64,000 nt of DNA from Nocardioides sp. HDW12B. Its GTDB lineage: Bacteria; Actinomycetota; Actinomycetes; Propionibacteriales; Nocardioidaceae. How positions within the stretch are numbered: the first letter of the stretch is position 1; each line of letters begins with the position of its first letter. The stretch spans positions 248,001 through 312,000 of the forward strand of contig NZ_CP049867.1 of NCBI RefSeq assembly GCF_011299595.1, given 5' to 3'. A program made the position numbers and the translations under genes. Shown here one piece after another: positions 38,031-46,601 of this stretch. Below the pieces are notes generated by a model, which had not been told where the DNA came from, did not search any database, and worked only from the letters and a program-made list of their open reading frames with translations.

Positions 38031-40076
38031 TCAGCCCTGGTAGGCGGTCACCACCGACGGGCGCGGGAAGGTCCCGGTGGGCCAGGTGCTGATCGGGGTC
38101 TCGAACGTCGCACCGTCGTCCTCGCCCGGGTGCTGCACGGCGACGAAGACCGTCTTCTGGTCGCGGGTGATGACCGGCCCGCAGGTCTCCGCGCCCGGCG
38201 GCACGGTGAGGAACTGCAGCACCTGGCCCCGCCGGGCCCCGGCGGTGGGCACCCGGAAGAGGCCGTCGTTGGACCCGAGCTTGTTGCCGTCGGTGGAGAC
38301 CCACAGGTTGCCCTCGACGTCGAAGGCGACGTTGTCCGGGCAGCTGATCGGGCTCACCTCGTCGGGGTCGTAGCCGGCGAAGTAGGTCTCGGGTGCGTCC
38401 GGGTCGCCGCACACGAGCATGAGCCGCCAGTCGAAGACGGGCCGGTCGTGGTCGCCGTTGCGGGCGACCATCTCCAGCACGTAGCCGTTGCGGTTGCCGT
38501 TCGCGGGCTCCAGCTCGGAGCCGAGCGAGTCGCGGACCATGGACTCCGCCAGCGGGTTGGCCTCGTCGACGGGGTCGGTGCTGCCGCGCTCGTCGTTGTT
38601 GGTCAGGCAGGCGTAGACGCGGCCGTTGACCGGGTTGACGTCGACGTCCTCGGGCCGGTCCATCCGGGTCGGGGCGACCTTGTCGGCGGCCAGCCTGGTG
38701 TCGATGAGGACGTCGGCCACCGACATCCCCTCGACGAAGGACTCGGTGTCGCTGCACAGCGGGACCCAGCGCCCCACGCCGTCGTACTCGGGGGCGAGGT
38801 CCGGCGCCTCGTCGGTCAGCCGGCCGACGTAGAGCGTGCCCCGCGTCAGCAGCCGCATGTTCTGCCGCTTCGCCTTCGCGGTCCGAGCCGTGCGCACCCG
38901 GTCGGCGGAGACGAATTTGTAGAGGTACTCGCCCTTCTCGTCGTCGCCCATGTAGGCCACCGCGTGGCCGGAGTCGGAGACCACCACGTTGGCGCCCTCG
39001 TGCTTGAAGCGGCCCAGCATCGTGTGCTTGCGGGGCGTCGACTTCTTGTCGAACGGGTCGACCTCGACGATCCAGCCGAACCGGAACGCCTCGTGCGGCT
39101 CCTCGCTGAGGTCGAATCGCGGGTCGATCGACCCCCAGCCGCGCTCGGCCTCGGCCTGGAAGCCGTAGCGGGCGTACGACGCGGCGTACTCGGCGGGCAG
39201 GGTGCCCTCGCTGGCCTCGAAGTACTGGTCGATGTTCTCCTCGCCCGACAGCACGGTGCCCCACGGCGTGACGCCGCCGGAGCAGTTGTTGAGCGTGCCC
39301 AGCACGGTGCGGCCCTGGGGATCGGCGCTCGTGCGCATGCGCCGCGTGCCCGCGGCCGGTCCGTCGACCCGGAACGGCGTGCTCGTGTGGAAGCGCCGGT
39401 TGTAGGGGTTGTCGAGCCCCGCCACCTTCCACGAGCCGGCGCGGCCGCCGCGACGCAGCTTGACCACCGACAGGCCGTGCGAGGCCATCTCGATGCGCTT
39501 CTTCGTGTCCTCGTCGTAGTCACCGTCGGAGGGGAACATCAGCTCCGGGTTCGTGTACTCGTGGTTGCTGAACATCACCGCGGTGTCGCGGCGCAGCGGT
39601 AGTACGGCGAGGAAGTCGTTGTTGTAGCCGAACTGCCGTCGCGCCCTGGCCGGCGTCTGGGCGTCGACGTCGAACGCCGGCGTGCCGGGGAGGATCGGGT
39701 CGCCCCAGGAGATGACGATGTCGCTGCGGAAGCCGGCGGGCACGGTGACCCGGTCGCGCACGTTGGGCGGGACCGGCGAGAACCGCACCGTCCCCATGGT
39801 CGCCCCCGCCCGACGCTGCGCGGGCGCCGCAGCGGGAGCGGCGGCCGCGGGGGAGGGCAGGCCGAGGACGAGGGCACCCGCACCGGCGGCGGCACCGCCC
39901 AGCACGGCGCGGCGCGCGATCGCACGCGTCGCGATGTCGGAGAACTCGGGGTTGTCGGTCGTGTTGGGCAGCGGCTTGTCGCAGGCGTCGCCGCAGCGGT
40001 AGTGGCACGTCATCCGGCTGCGGGAGCCGTGGCGGGGGCCGGTGGGGTCCGAGAGGAGCGGCAGATATGTCGTCAT
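38031..40076 (-). CDS. phoX: PhoX-family phosphatase (second of a tandem pair)
   Basis: 681 aa. The N-terminus has a conserved Cys-bearing stretch (RMTCHYRCGDACDKP) and then a twin-arginine signal (IARRAVLGGAAAGAGALVLG, Arg55-Arg56), so the folded enzyme is exported by Tat. PhoX motifs include GYNNDFLAVLPLR, FSNHEYTNPELMFP, GTLNNCSGGVTPWGTVLSGE, RPEDVDVNPVNGRVY and CPDNVAFDVEGNLWVSTDG. PhoX enzymes use Ca and Fe to hydrolyse phosphate esters outside the cell. CAGAGT lies six bases before the ATG. It follows its paralogue after a hairpin. Confidence 0.9.
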   Translation of the reverse strand: MTTYLPLLSDPTGPRHGSRSRMTCHYRCGDACDKPLPNTTDNPEFSDIATRAIARRAVLGGAAAGAGALVLGLPSPAAAAPAAAPAQRRAGATMGTVRFSPVPPNVRDRVTVPAGFRSDIVISWGDPILPGTPAFDVDAQTPARARRQFGYNNDFLAVLPLRRDTAVMFSNHEYTNPELMFPSDGDYDEDTKKRIEMASHGLSVVKLRRGGRAGSWKVAGLDNPYNRRFHTSTPFRVDGPAAGTRRMRTSADPQGRTVLGTLNNCSGGVTPWGTVLSGEENIDQYFEASEGTLPAEYAASYARYGFQAEAERGWGSIDPRFDLSEEPHEAFRFGWIVEVDPFDKKSTPRKHTMLGRFKHEGANVVVSDSGHAVAYMGDDEKGEYLYKFVSADRVRTARTAKAKRQNMRLLTRGTLYVGRLTDEAPDLAPEYDGVGRWVPLCSDTESFVEGMSVADVLIDTRLAADKVAPTRMDRPEDVDVNPVNGRVYACLTNNDERGSTDPVDEANPLAESMVRDSLGSELEPANGNRNGYVLEMVARNGDHDRPVFDWRLMLVCGDPDAPETYFAGYDPDEVSPISCPDNVAFDVEGNLWVSTDGNKLGSNDGLFRVPTAGARRGQVLQFLTVPPGAETCGPVITRDQKTVFVAVQHPGEDDGATFETPISTWPTGTFPRPSVVTAYQG

Positions 40077-40141
40077 CGTCCGACTCTGTACCTGAGACGC
40101 CCGTCACACAAGCACCGCGAGGAATCGGTCGCCCCACGAGC

Positions 40142-40176
40142 GACGCCCACGCCCCGGGGGACAAGGCGTGGGCGTC
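40142..40176 (-). terminator. Hairpin between the two phoX genes
   Basis: A perfect 12-bp stem (GACGCCCACGCC with its complement) around an 11-base loop, 16 bases after the stop of the upstream phoX. It has no T-run. It may end or attenuate transcription before the second phoX. Confidence 0.6.
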
Positions 40177-40192
40177 TGGGTGATGGGGCGGG

Positions 40193-42253
40193 TCAGGAGC
40201 GGTACTGCACCGTCACCGAGGGCCGCGGGAAGCCGTCGCTGTGCGGCCAGGTGCTGGCCGGCGACTCGAACGTCGCGCCGTTCACCTCGCCGGGGTGCTG
40301 CACCGCGACGAACACCGTGCGGTCGTCGGCGGAGATGAAGGGCCCGCAGGTCTCCGCGCCGACAGGGACGGTGAGGAACTGCTTGACCTCGCCCCGGCGC
40401 GGGCCCGCGACCGGGACGCGGAACAGCCCGTCGTTCGAGCCGAGGACGTTGCCGTCGGTCGAGACCCACAGGTTGCCGGCGCGGTCGAAGGCGACGTTGT
40501 CGGGGCAGCTGATGGGGCTGACCTTGTCCTTGGGGAACCCGCCGAAGTAGGTCTCCGGCGCCTCGGGGTCCCCGCACACGAGCAGCAGCTGCCAGCGGAA
40601 GCCGGTCCGGGCGTGGTCGCCCCGGGTCGGTGTGATCTCCAGGACGTAGCCGTTGCGGTTGCCCGAGGCGGGGGTCAGCGCGGCTCCCGGAGAGGTCCGG
40701 ACCATGCTGCTGCCGATCGGGTTCGCCTCGTCGACCGGGTACGCCGTACCGCGGTTGCTGTTGTTGGTCAGCGCGCAGTAGACCTTGCCGTTGACCGGGT
40801 TGACCTCGACGTCCTCGGGGCGGTCCATGCGGGTGGGCGCGACCTTGTCGGCGGCCAGGCGGGTGTCGATGAGCACGTCGGCGACGCTCATGCCGTCGAC
40901 GAACGACTCGGTGTCGCTGGTGAGCGGGATCCACTCGCCGGTGCCGTCGTACTCCGGCGCCGCGTCGGGGGCCTCGTCGCTGAAGCGGGCGACGTAGAGG
41001 GTGCCCTCGGTCAGCAGCGTCATGTTGTGGCGCTTGGCGCGGGCGGTGCGGCGCCGGTCCATCTTCTTCCTGCTGACGAACTTGTAGAGGTAGTCGCCGC
41101 GCTCGTCGTCGCCGGTGTAGGCGACCACGCGCCCGTCGTCGGCGATCGCGATGTTGGCACCCTCGTGCTTGAGCCGCCCGAGCATCGTGTGCTTGCGGGG
41201 CGTCGAGCTGCGGTCGTAGGGGTCGACCTCGACGACCCAGCCGAAGCGGAAGGGCTCGTTCGGCTCACGGTCGAGGTCGAAGCGCTCGTCGACCGTGCTG
41301 CACTTGCGCTCGCTGACCGGCACGATGCCGTAGCGGGTGTACGAGGGGGCCTGCGCCGCGGGCAGCGTGCCGCTGCTCGCCTCGAAGTACTGGTTGAAGT
41401 TCTCTTCGCCCGACAGCACCGTGCCCCAAGGTGTCAGCCCGCCGGCGCAGTTGTTCAGCGTGCCCAGCACGGTGCGGCCGGTCGGGGCGGCGCTGGTGCG
41501 CAGGCGCTCGTCCCCGGCGGCCGGGCCGTCGAGCTCGAACGGCGTGGCGAGGTGGATGCGGCGGTTGTAGGCGTTGGCGCGGCTGCTGACCTTGTAGGCC
41601 CCGGGGCGGCGGTGGCGCTCGATCTTGACCACCGACATGCCGTGGGAGGCCATCGCGATGCGCTTGATCTCCTCGCCGTCGTAGCCGGCGGGGAACATCA
41701 GCGCCTCGTCGGTGTACTCGTGGTTGCACACCATGAGGAAGGCGTCACGGCGCAGCGGGAGCACCCCGACGTAGTCGTTGTTGTAGCCGAACTGTTGCTG
41801 GGCCTTCTCCGGCGTCTGGGCCTCCACGTCGAAGGCCGGTGCGTCCTTGGTGACCGGGTCGCCCCAGCGGATCAGGACGTCGCTGCGGAAGCCGGGGGGA
41901 ACGGTCACGGCGTCGGCCTTGTTCGGCGCGACGGAGGCGAACGGCGTACGGCTCAGCGGGGCGCCGGGACCGGTGGCCCCTCCGGCTCGGGCGGTGGGCG
42001 CGGCGGCGGCAGGCTCGGCGAGCGCGGCACCGACGACGATCGCGCCGGCACCGGCGGCGCCGGCCTTGAGCACGGACCGGCGGGCGAACGCGCGCCGCGC
42101 CACGGTCGCGAACTCGGTGTGGTCGGTCGGGTTCGGCACCGGCTTGTCGCAGGCGTTGCCGCACTTGTAGGCACAGGTCATCAGGCTGCGGGAGCCGTGG
42201 CGCGTGGTCGCGGCGTCCGAGACGTTCGGGAGCAGAGGGAGGTAGGTGGTCAT
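40193..42253 (-). CDS. phoX: PhoX-family phosphatase (first of a tandem pair)
   Basis: 686 aa, a close paralogue of the downstream protein over its full length. The N-terminus is MTTYLPLLPNVSDAATTRHG, then the Cys-bearing stretch MTCAYKCGNACDKP and a twin-arginine signal (AFARRSVLKAGAAGAGAI, Arg58-Arg59). Shared PhoX motifs are GYNNDYVGVLPLR, CNHEYTDEALMFP, GTLNNCAGGLTPWGTVLSGE and RPEDVEVNPVNGKVY. The ATG at 42253 is chosen over an upstream in-frame ATG because the paralogue starts at the same place and a PHO-box-like array would otherwise be coding. Confidence 0.9.
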   Translation of the reverse strand: MTTYLPLLPNVSDAATTRHGSRSLMTCAYKCGNACDKPVPNPTDHTEFATVARRAFARRSVLKAGAAGAGAIVVGAALAEPAAAAPTARAGGATGPGAPLSRTPFASVAPNKADAVTVPPGFRSDVLIRWGDPVTKDAPAFDVEAQTPEKAQQQFGYNNDYVGVLPLRRDAFLMVCNHEYTDEALMFPAGYDGEEIKRIAMASHGMSVVKIERHRRPGAYKVSSRANAYNRRIHLATPFELDGPAAGDERLRTSAAPTGRTVLGTLNNCAGGLTPWGTVLSGEENFNQYFEASSGTLPAAQAPSYTRYGIVPVSERKCSTVDERFDLDREPNEPFRFGWVVEVDPYDRSSTPRKHTMLGRLKHEGANIAIADDGRVVAYTGDDERGDYLYKFVSRKKMDRRRTARAKRHNMTLLTEGTLYVARFSDEAPDAAPEYDGTGEWIPLTSDTESFVDGMSVADVLIDTRLAADKVAPTRMDRPEDVEVNPVNGKVYCALTNNSNRGTAYPVDEANPIGSSMVRTSPGAALTPASGNRNGYVLEITPTRGDHARTGFRWQLLLVCGDPEAPETYFGGFPKDKVSPISCPDNVAFDRAGNLWVSTDGNVLGSNDGLFRVPVAGPRRGEVKQFLTVPVGAETCGPFISADDRTVFVAVQHPGEVNGATFESPASTWPHSDGFPRPSVTVQYRS

Positions 42254-42281
42254 GCCCCGACCCTCTGATTCCCGGCTGCCC

Positions 42282-42314
42282 GGCAGGTTCACGTCACCTG
42301 AACCCCCGGTGAAC
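42282..42314 (-). promoter_or_regulatory. PHO-box-like array upstream of phoX
   Basis: On the minus strand three 11-bp units follow one another: GTTCACCGGGG, GTTCAGGTGAC and GTGAACCTGCC. The first two share GTTCA, and the third begins GTGAACC. Direct repeats with 11-bp periodicity and a GTTCA core are what actinobacterial PhoP binds. The array ends 28 bp before the phoX start. Confidence 0.65.
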
Positions 42315-42335
42315 GCCTGTCGTTCGCCCGGAGGT

Positions 42336-43262
42336 TCAGGCGCCGGAGGCCCCGACCTGCAGCTCGGAGAGCCGGTCGCCGGGGACACGACGACGCCGGT
42401 GGCGCACCGAGTCGAGGGTGAACAGCGCGAGCGCGAGCCAGATGGCGGCGAAGGCCAGCCACCGCGCGGTCGGCATCTCCTCGCCGTAGAGGAACACCCC
42501 GATCACGAAGTGCAGGGTCGGGGTGCCGTACTGCAGCAGCCCCAGCGTGGTCAGCGGCACCCGGGTCGCGGCGCCGCCGAAGCAGATCAGCGGCAGCGCG
42601 GTCACCAGCCCGCTCGTGGTCAGCAGCAGCAGGTGCCACGGCCAGTCCTCGAGGGACTGCGCCTGACCGGCCGCACCGAGCCACCACAGGTAGCCGAGCG
42701 CCAGCGGTACGACGAGCAGGGTCTCGACGGTGAGCCCCTCGACCGCCCCGACGTCGGCCTTCTTGCGGACCAGCCCGTAGCCGGCGAAGGAGAAGGCCAG
42801 CGTGAGGGCGATCCACGGCGGCGACCCGAGGGCGAGCGTCAGCCCGGTCACGGCGGCGGCGGCGATGGCCAGCGCGAGCCACTGGGTGCGGCGCAGCCGC
42901 TCGCCGAGGACGAGCACGCCCGCGAGCACGGTCACCAGCGGGTTGATGAAGTAGCCGAGGCTGACCTCGACCACCTGCCCGCTGTTCACGCCGTAGATGA
43001 ACATGCCCCAGTTGACGGAGATCAGCACCGCGGCGAGCATCAGCAGCCACCGGGTGCGCGCCGAGCGCAGCATCGCGCGCACGCGCCGGCCGCGGCGCAG
43101 CAGCACGACCAGCAGCACCATGACGAGCGCCGACCACGTCACCCGGTGGGCCAGCAGCTCCACGGCACCGGCGGGCTCGAGCAGCGGCCAGTAGAGGGGG
43201 AAGAGCCCCCACAGCGCGTAGGCGGCGACGCCGAGCAGGAATCCCTTACGTCGCTCGTCCAC
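42336..43262 (-). CDS. rarD: RarD-type EamA-family transporter
   Basis: 308 aa with ten hydrophobic helices and the EamA two-repeat layout. The RarD-specific opening GFLLGVAAYALWGLFPLYWP and ELLAHRVTWSALVM are clear, as are NWGMFIYGVNSGQVVEVSLGYFINP (residues around 85-110) and LLQYGTPTLHFVIGVFLYGE. The substrate is unknown; RarD was first linked to chloramphenicol sensitivity. The GTG start is 14 bases after the korB stop, so it may be the last gene of the kor operon. Confidence 0.85.
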   Translation of the reverse strand: MDERRKGFLLGVAAYALWGLFPLYWPLLEPAGAVELLAHRVTWSALVMVLLVVLLRRGRRVRAMLRSARTRWLLMLAAVLISVNWGMFIYGVNSGQVVEVSLGYFINPLVTVLAGVLVLGERLRRTQWLALAIAAAAVTGLTLALGSPPWIALTLAFSFAGYGLVRKKADVGAVEGLTVETLLVVPLALGYLWWLGAAGQAQSLEDWPWHLLLLTTSGLVTALPLICFGGAATRVPLTTLGLLQYGTPTLHFVIGVFLYGEEMPTARWLAFAAIWLALALFTLDSVRHRRRRVPGDRLSELQVGASGA

Positions 43263-43276
43263 TCAGCGGACCACGG

Positions 43277-44392
43277 TCAGACCACGGTCCAGGTGTCGCC
43301 GCCGCCGAGGAGGTCGGCGAGCGCTCCGGTGCGGTCGGTGGTGCCCGCCTGGGCGGTCGCGACCTGGGCGCGAGCCTGGTCGTCGTACGTCGGGCGCTCG
43401 ACCTGGCGGAAGATGCCGATCGGGGCCTGGTGGAGGTAGCCCGCGTCGGTGAGCCGCGACAGCGCGAAGGCCGGCGTCGGGTCGTCGGCGTGGGCGTCGT
43501 GGACGAGCAGGTCGGCCGTCGGCACACCGTCGGTCGAGCTCGTCGAGACCAGGTCCACCACGCGGACGCCGCCGGTGGCCGGGTCGCGCACGACCCCCTT
43601 GGTGGGGTTGCCGTCCTCGTCGGGGCGGCCGAAGGTGACCGGCTCGCCGTGGCGCAGCGGGATGATCGCGTCGGCGGCCGAGGAGTCCTTGGCGCCCTTG
43701 ATGGCGTCGAAGGCGCCGTCGTTGAAGATCGGGCAGTTCTGGAAGATCTCGACGAGCGCGGTGCCGCGGTGGGCGGCGGCGGCCGAGAGCACCTCGGTGA
43801 GGTGCTTCCGGTCGGAGTCGACGGTGCGGGCCACGAAGGTCGCCTCGGCGCCCAGCGCCAGCGAGACCGGGTTGAAGGGGTGGTCGACCGAGCCCATCGG
43901 GGTGGACTTGGTGACCTTGCCGACCTCGGAGGTGGGGGAGTACTGCCCCTTGGTCAGGCCGTAGATCCGGTTGTTGAACAGCAGGATCGTCATGTTGACG
44001 TTGCGGCGCATCGCGTGGATCAGGTGGTTGCCGCCGATGGACAGCGCGTCGCCGTCACCGGTGACCACCCAGACCGAGAGGTCCTCGCGGGCGGTGGCGA
44101 TGCCGGTCGCGATCGCCGGCGCGCGGCCGTGGATCGAGTGCATGCCGTAGGTGTCGAGGTAGTAGGGGAACCGGCTCGAGCAGCCGATGCCCGACACGAA
44201 GACGATGTTCTCGCGCTTGAGGCCGAGCGTCGGCAGGAAGCCCTGCACGGCGGCCAGCACGGCGTAGTCGCCGCAGCCGGGGCACCAGCGCACCTCCTGG
44301 TCGGAGGTGTACTCCTTGCGGTTCTGCGGCTCGTCGGTGGTGGGGACCCCGGTCAGGCCGGGGAAGGGGAGGTCCAGGGGTTCGGCGCTCAT
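43277..44392 (-). CDS. korB: 2-Oxoacid:ferredoxin oxidoreductase subunit beta
   Basis: 371 aa. The thiamine-diphosphate and iron-sulfur subunit: cysteines in RWCPGCGDYAVL and GIGCSSRFPYY bind a [4Fe-4S] cluster, and GDGDALSIGGNHLIHA plus NNRIYGLTKGQYSPTS form the ThDP-Mg site. With KorA it would decarboxylate 2-oxoglutarate and reduce ferredoxin. Near the C-terminus DLVSTSSTDG is read from a REP-like 19-mer (43532-43550). The ATG overlaps the korA stop. Confidence 0.92.
   Translation of the reverse strand: MSAEPLDLPFPGLTGVPTTDEPQNRKEYTSDQEVRWCPGCGDYAVLAAVQGFLPTLGLKRENIVFVSGIGCSSRFPYYLDTYGMHSIHGRAPAIATGIATAREDLSVWVVTGDGDALSIGGNHLIHAMRRNVNMTILLFNNRIYGLTKGQYSPTSEVGKVTKSTPMGSVDHPFNPVSLALGAEATFVARTVDSDRKHLTEVLSAAAAHRGTALVEIFQNCPIFNDGAFDAIKGAKDSSAADAIIPLRHGEPVTFGRPDEDGNPTKGVVRDPATGGVRVVDLVSTSSTDGVPTADLLVHDAHADDPTPAFALSRLTDAGYLHQAPIGIFRQVERPTYDDQARAQVATAQAGTTDRTGALADLLGGGDTWTVV
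43532..43550 (-). repeat. REP-like 19-mer within korB
   Basis: On the minus strand GGTCTCGACGAGCTCGACC, three changes from the nuoD copy, read as V-S-T-S-S-T. It falls in the variable C-terminal region of KorB. Confidence 0.5.
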
Positions 44393-46308
44393 CGGGCGTC
44401 CTCTCGCTGCTCGGTGTCGACCGGCTCGAAGGTCGGGTCGGTGGAGGCGACGAGGCTCGACAGGGCCTCCGCCAGCTCCGCGGCCTTGATCGGCATGCCG
44501 TTGACCTGGTTGTAGCCCACCGCGTCGACGAGGTAGCGGCCACGCAGCAGCAGCGACAGCTGCCCGAGGTTCATCTCGGGCACCAGCACGGCGTCGTAGC
44601 GGCCCAGGATCTCGCCGAGGTCCTTCGGGAACGGGTTGAGGTGGCGCAGGTGCAGCTGGGCGACCTGACCGCCGGCGGTGCGCACGCGGCGGCAGGCCGC
44701 GCCGATCGGACCGTACGTCGACCCCCAACCGACCACGAGGACCTTGGCGGACCCGGAGGGGTCGTCGACCTCGAGCGGCGGGAGGGACTCGGCGATGCGG
44801 TCGACCTTGGCCTGGCGGGTGCGGACCATGAGGTCGTGGTTGGCCGGGTCGTAGGAGATGTTGCCGTGGCCCTCACCCTTCTCGAGACCGCCGATGCGGT
44901 GCTCGAGGCCGGCGGTGCCGGGGACGGCCCAGGGGCGGGCGAGGGTGTCCTCGTCGCGCAGGTAGGGCCAGAATTCCTCGACGTCCTCGCCCTTCTTGGT
45001 CACCGTCTTGTTGGGCTCGGTGGCGAAGGCCGGGTCGATGCGGGGGAGGTCCTCGACGGAGGGGACGGCCCACGGCTCGGAGCCGTTGGCCAGCATGCCG
45101 TCGGACAGCAGCATGACGGGCGTGCGGTAGGTGACCGCGATGCGGATCGCCTCCACGGCGGCGTCGAAGCAGTCGCCGGGCGACTGCGGCGCCACGACGG
45201 GCACGGGCGACTCGCCGTTGCGGCCGAACATCGCCTGCAGCAGGTCGGCCTGCTCGGTCTTGGTGGGCAGGCCGGTCGAGGGGCCGCCACGCTGGACGTC
45301 GACGACGACCAGCGGCAGCTCGGTCATGACGGCCAGGCCGATGGTCTCCGACTTCAGGGCCACGCCCGGGCCGGAGGTGGTGGTGACGCCGAGCGCGCCG
45401 GCGAAGGAGGCTCCCAGGGCCGCGCCGACCCCGGCGATCTCGTCCTCGGCCTGCAGCGTGGTGACGCCGAAGCGCTTGTGCTTGCTGAGCTCGTGGAGGA
45501 TGTCGCTGGCCGGGGTGATCGGGTAGGAGCCGAGGAACAGCGGCAGGTCCGACTGCACCGCACCGGCGACGAGGCCGTAGGACAGCGCCAGGTTGCCGGT
45601 GATGTTGCGGTAGGTGCCCGCGCGCATCGGGGCGGGCTTGACCTCGTAGCGCACGACGAAGGCCTCGGTGGTCTCGCCGTAGTTCCAGCCGGTGTGGAAG
45701 GCCGCGATGTTGGCGTCGCGGATGTCGGGGACCTTGGCGAAGCGGCGCTCGAGGAAGGTCACGGTCGTCTCGGTGGGTCGGCCGTACATCCAGGAGACCA
45801 GCCCGAGCGCGAACATGTTCTTGGCGCGCGCGGCGTCCTTGCGCGAGAGCCCGAACTCCTTGACCGCGGCGACCGTCATCCCGGTCAGGTCGACGGCGTG
45901 GACGGCGAACGCCTCGAGCGTGTCGTCGTCGAGGGGGTTGTCGGCGTAGCCGGCCTTGGCCAGGTTGCGCCCGGAGAAGTCGTGGGTGTCGACGATGATC
46001 GTGGCGCCGCGCGGCAGGTCGGGCAGGTTCGCCTTCAGGGCTGCGGGGTTCATCGCCACCAGCACGTCGGGGCGGTCGCCGGGGGTGAGGATGTCGTGGT
46101 CGGCGAAGTGGACCTGGAACGACGACACGCCGGGGAGCGTGCCCTGGGGCGCGCGGATCTCGGCGGGGAAGTTCGGCAGCGTGGACAGGTCGTTGCCGAA
46201 GGAGGCCGTCTCCTGGGTGAACCGGTCGCCGGTGAGCTGCATGCCGTCGCCGGAGTCCCCGGCGAAGCGGATGATGACCCGGTCCAGCTGCTTGACCTCT
46301 GTGGCCAC
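44389..46308 (-). CDS. korA: 2-Oxoacid:ferredoxin oxidoreductase subunit alpha (gamma-alpha fusion)
   Basis: 639 aa. The N-terminal 190 residues are the gamma domain (VIIRFAGDSGDGMQLTGDRF). The alpha part follows from about residue 215, with YPITPASDILHELSKH, LQAEDEIAGVGAALGASFAG and TTTSGPGVALKSETIGLAV, and ends with a domain II segment (VVGWGSTYGPIGAA). This gamma-alpha fusion is the form of actinobacterial KGOR, a CoA-dependent route for 2-oxoglutarate oxidation. The GTG start has AAGGGC nine bases upstream. Confidence 0.93.
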   Translation of the reverse strand: MATEVKQLDRVIIRFAGDSGDGMQLTGDRFTQETASFGNDLSTLPNFPAEIRAPQGTLPGVSSFQVHFADHDILTPGDRPDVLVAMNPAALKANLPDLPRGATIIVDTHDFSGRNLAKAGYADNPLDDDTLEAFAVHAVDLTGMTVAAVKEFGLSRKDAARAKNMFALGLVSWMYGRPTETTVTFLERRFAKVPDIRDANIAAFHTGWNYGETTEAFVVRYEVKPAPMRAGTYRNITGNLALSYGLVAGAVQSDLPLFLGSYPITPASDILHELSKHKRFGVTTLQAEDEIAGVGAALGASFAGALGVTTTSGPGVALKSETIGLAVMTELPLVVVDVQRGGPSTGLPTKTEQADLLQAMFGRNGESPVPVVAPQSPGDCFDAAVEAIRIAVTYRTPVMLLSDGMLANGSEPWAVPSVEDLPRIDPAFATEPNKTVTKKGEDVEEFWPYLRDEDTLARPWAVPGTAGLEHRIGGLEKGEGHGNISYDPANHDLMVRTRQAKVDRIAESLPPLEVDDPSGSAKVLVVGWGSTYGPIGAACRRVRTAGGQVAQLHLRHLNPFPKDLGEILGRYDAVLVPEMNLGQLSLLLRGRYLVDAVGYNQVNGMPIKAAELAEALSSLVASTDPTFEPVDTEQREDAR

Positions 46309-46372
46309 TGACGATCAGCCCTTCTGCTCGACTCGGCGCCACCGCGGCCCCGTGGTCGGGAACCGCAGAACG

Positions 46373-46384
46373 AGAACACGTTCT
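46373..46384. promoter_or_regulatory. 12-bp palindrome upstream of korA
   Basis: AGAACACGTTCT, a perfect palindrome 65 bp before the korA start. It is a possible operator; the central spacing does not fit the actinobacterial LexA site. Confidence 0.35.
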
Positions 46385-46507
46385 ACGCACGTGACACCTT
46401 TGAAAGTGTACGTCGCGCCGCCGTCGCGGATCCGCCCGCGGACGCAGGGCAAGACGGTTGTGACGCGCGACTCACCGTCCGGGTGCTGGACACGGGCCCA
46501 AGGTCCG

Positions 46508-46544
46508 TTACTGTTCCCGACTAACTCAACTAGTTTAGTTGAGT
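46508..46544 (+). promoter_or_regulatory. Promoter and AT-rich operator of the sulfate ABC operon
   Basis: ACTCAACTA (46524-46532) and its complement TAGTTGAGT (46536-46544) are perfect arms around three bases. A -35-like TTACTG (46508-46513) and a -10-like TAGTTT (46531-46536) lie 17 bases apart, so the operator covers the -10. The core ACT-N5-AGT resembles sites of Rrf2-family regulators, some of which control sulfur genes. The region is strikingly AT-rich for this genome. Confidence 0.6.
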
Positions 46545-46601
46545 AACACCAAATGGCGGGTCGTCGTGACCCGCCGAGAACGATGGGACCTGGGACTCAT
46601 G

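Noticed and set aside
40077-40141. Second PHO box in front of the downstream phoX
   Set aside because: No GTTCA-type units with 11-bp spacing are found; only a -10-like CAGAGT next to the start.
46373-46384. LexA (SOS) box
   Set aside because: The half-sites are separated by two bases, whereas the actinobacterial site is GAAC-N4-GTTC, and the neighbours are not DNA-repair genes.
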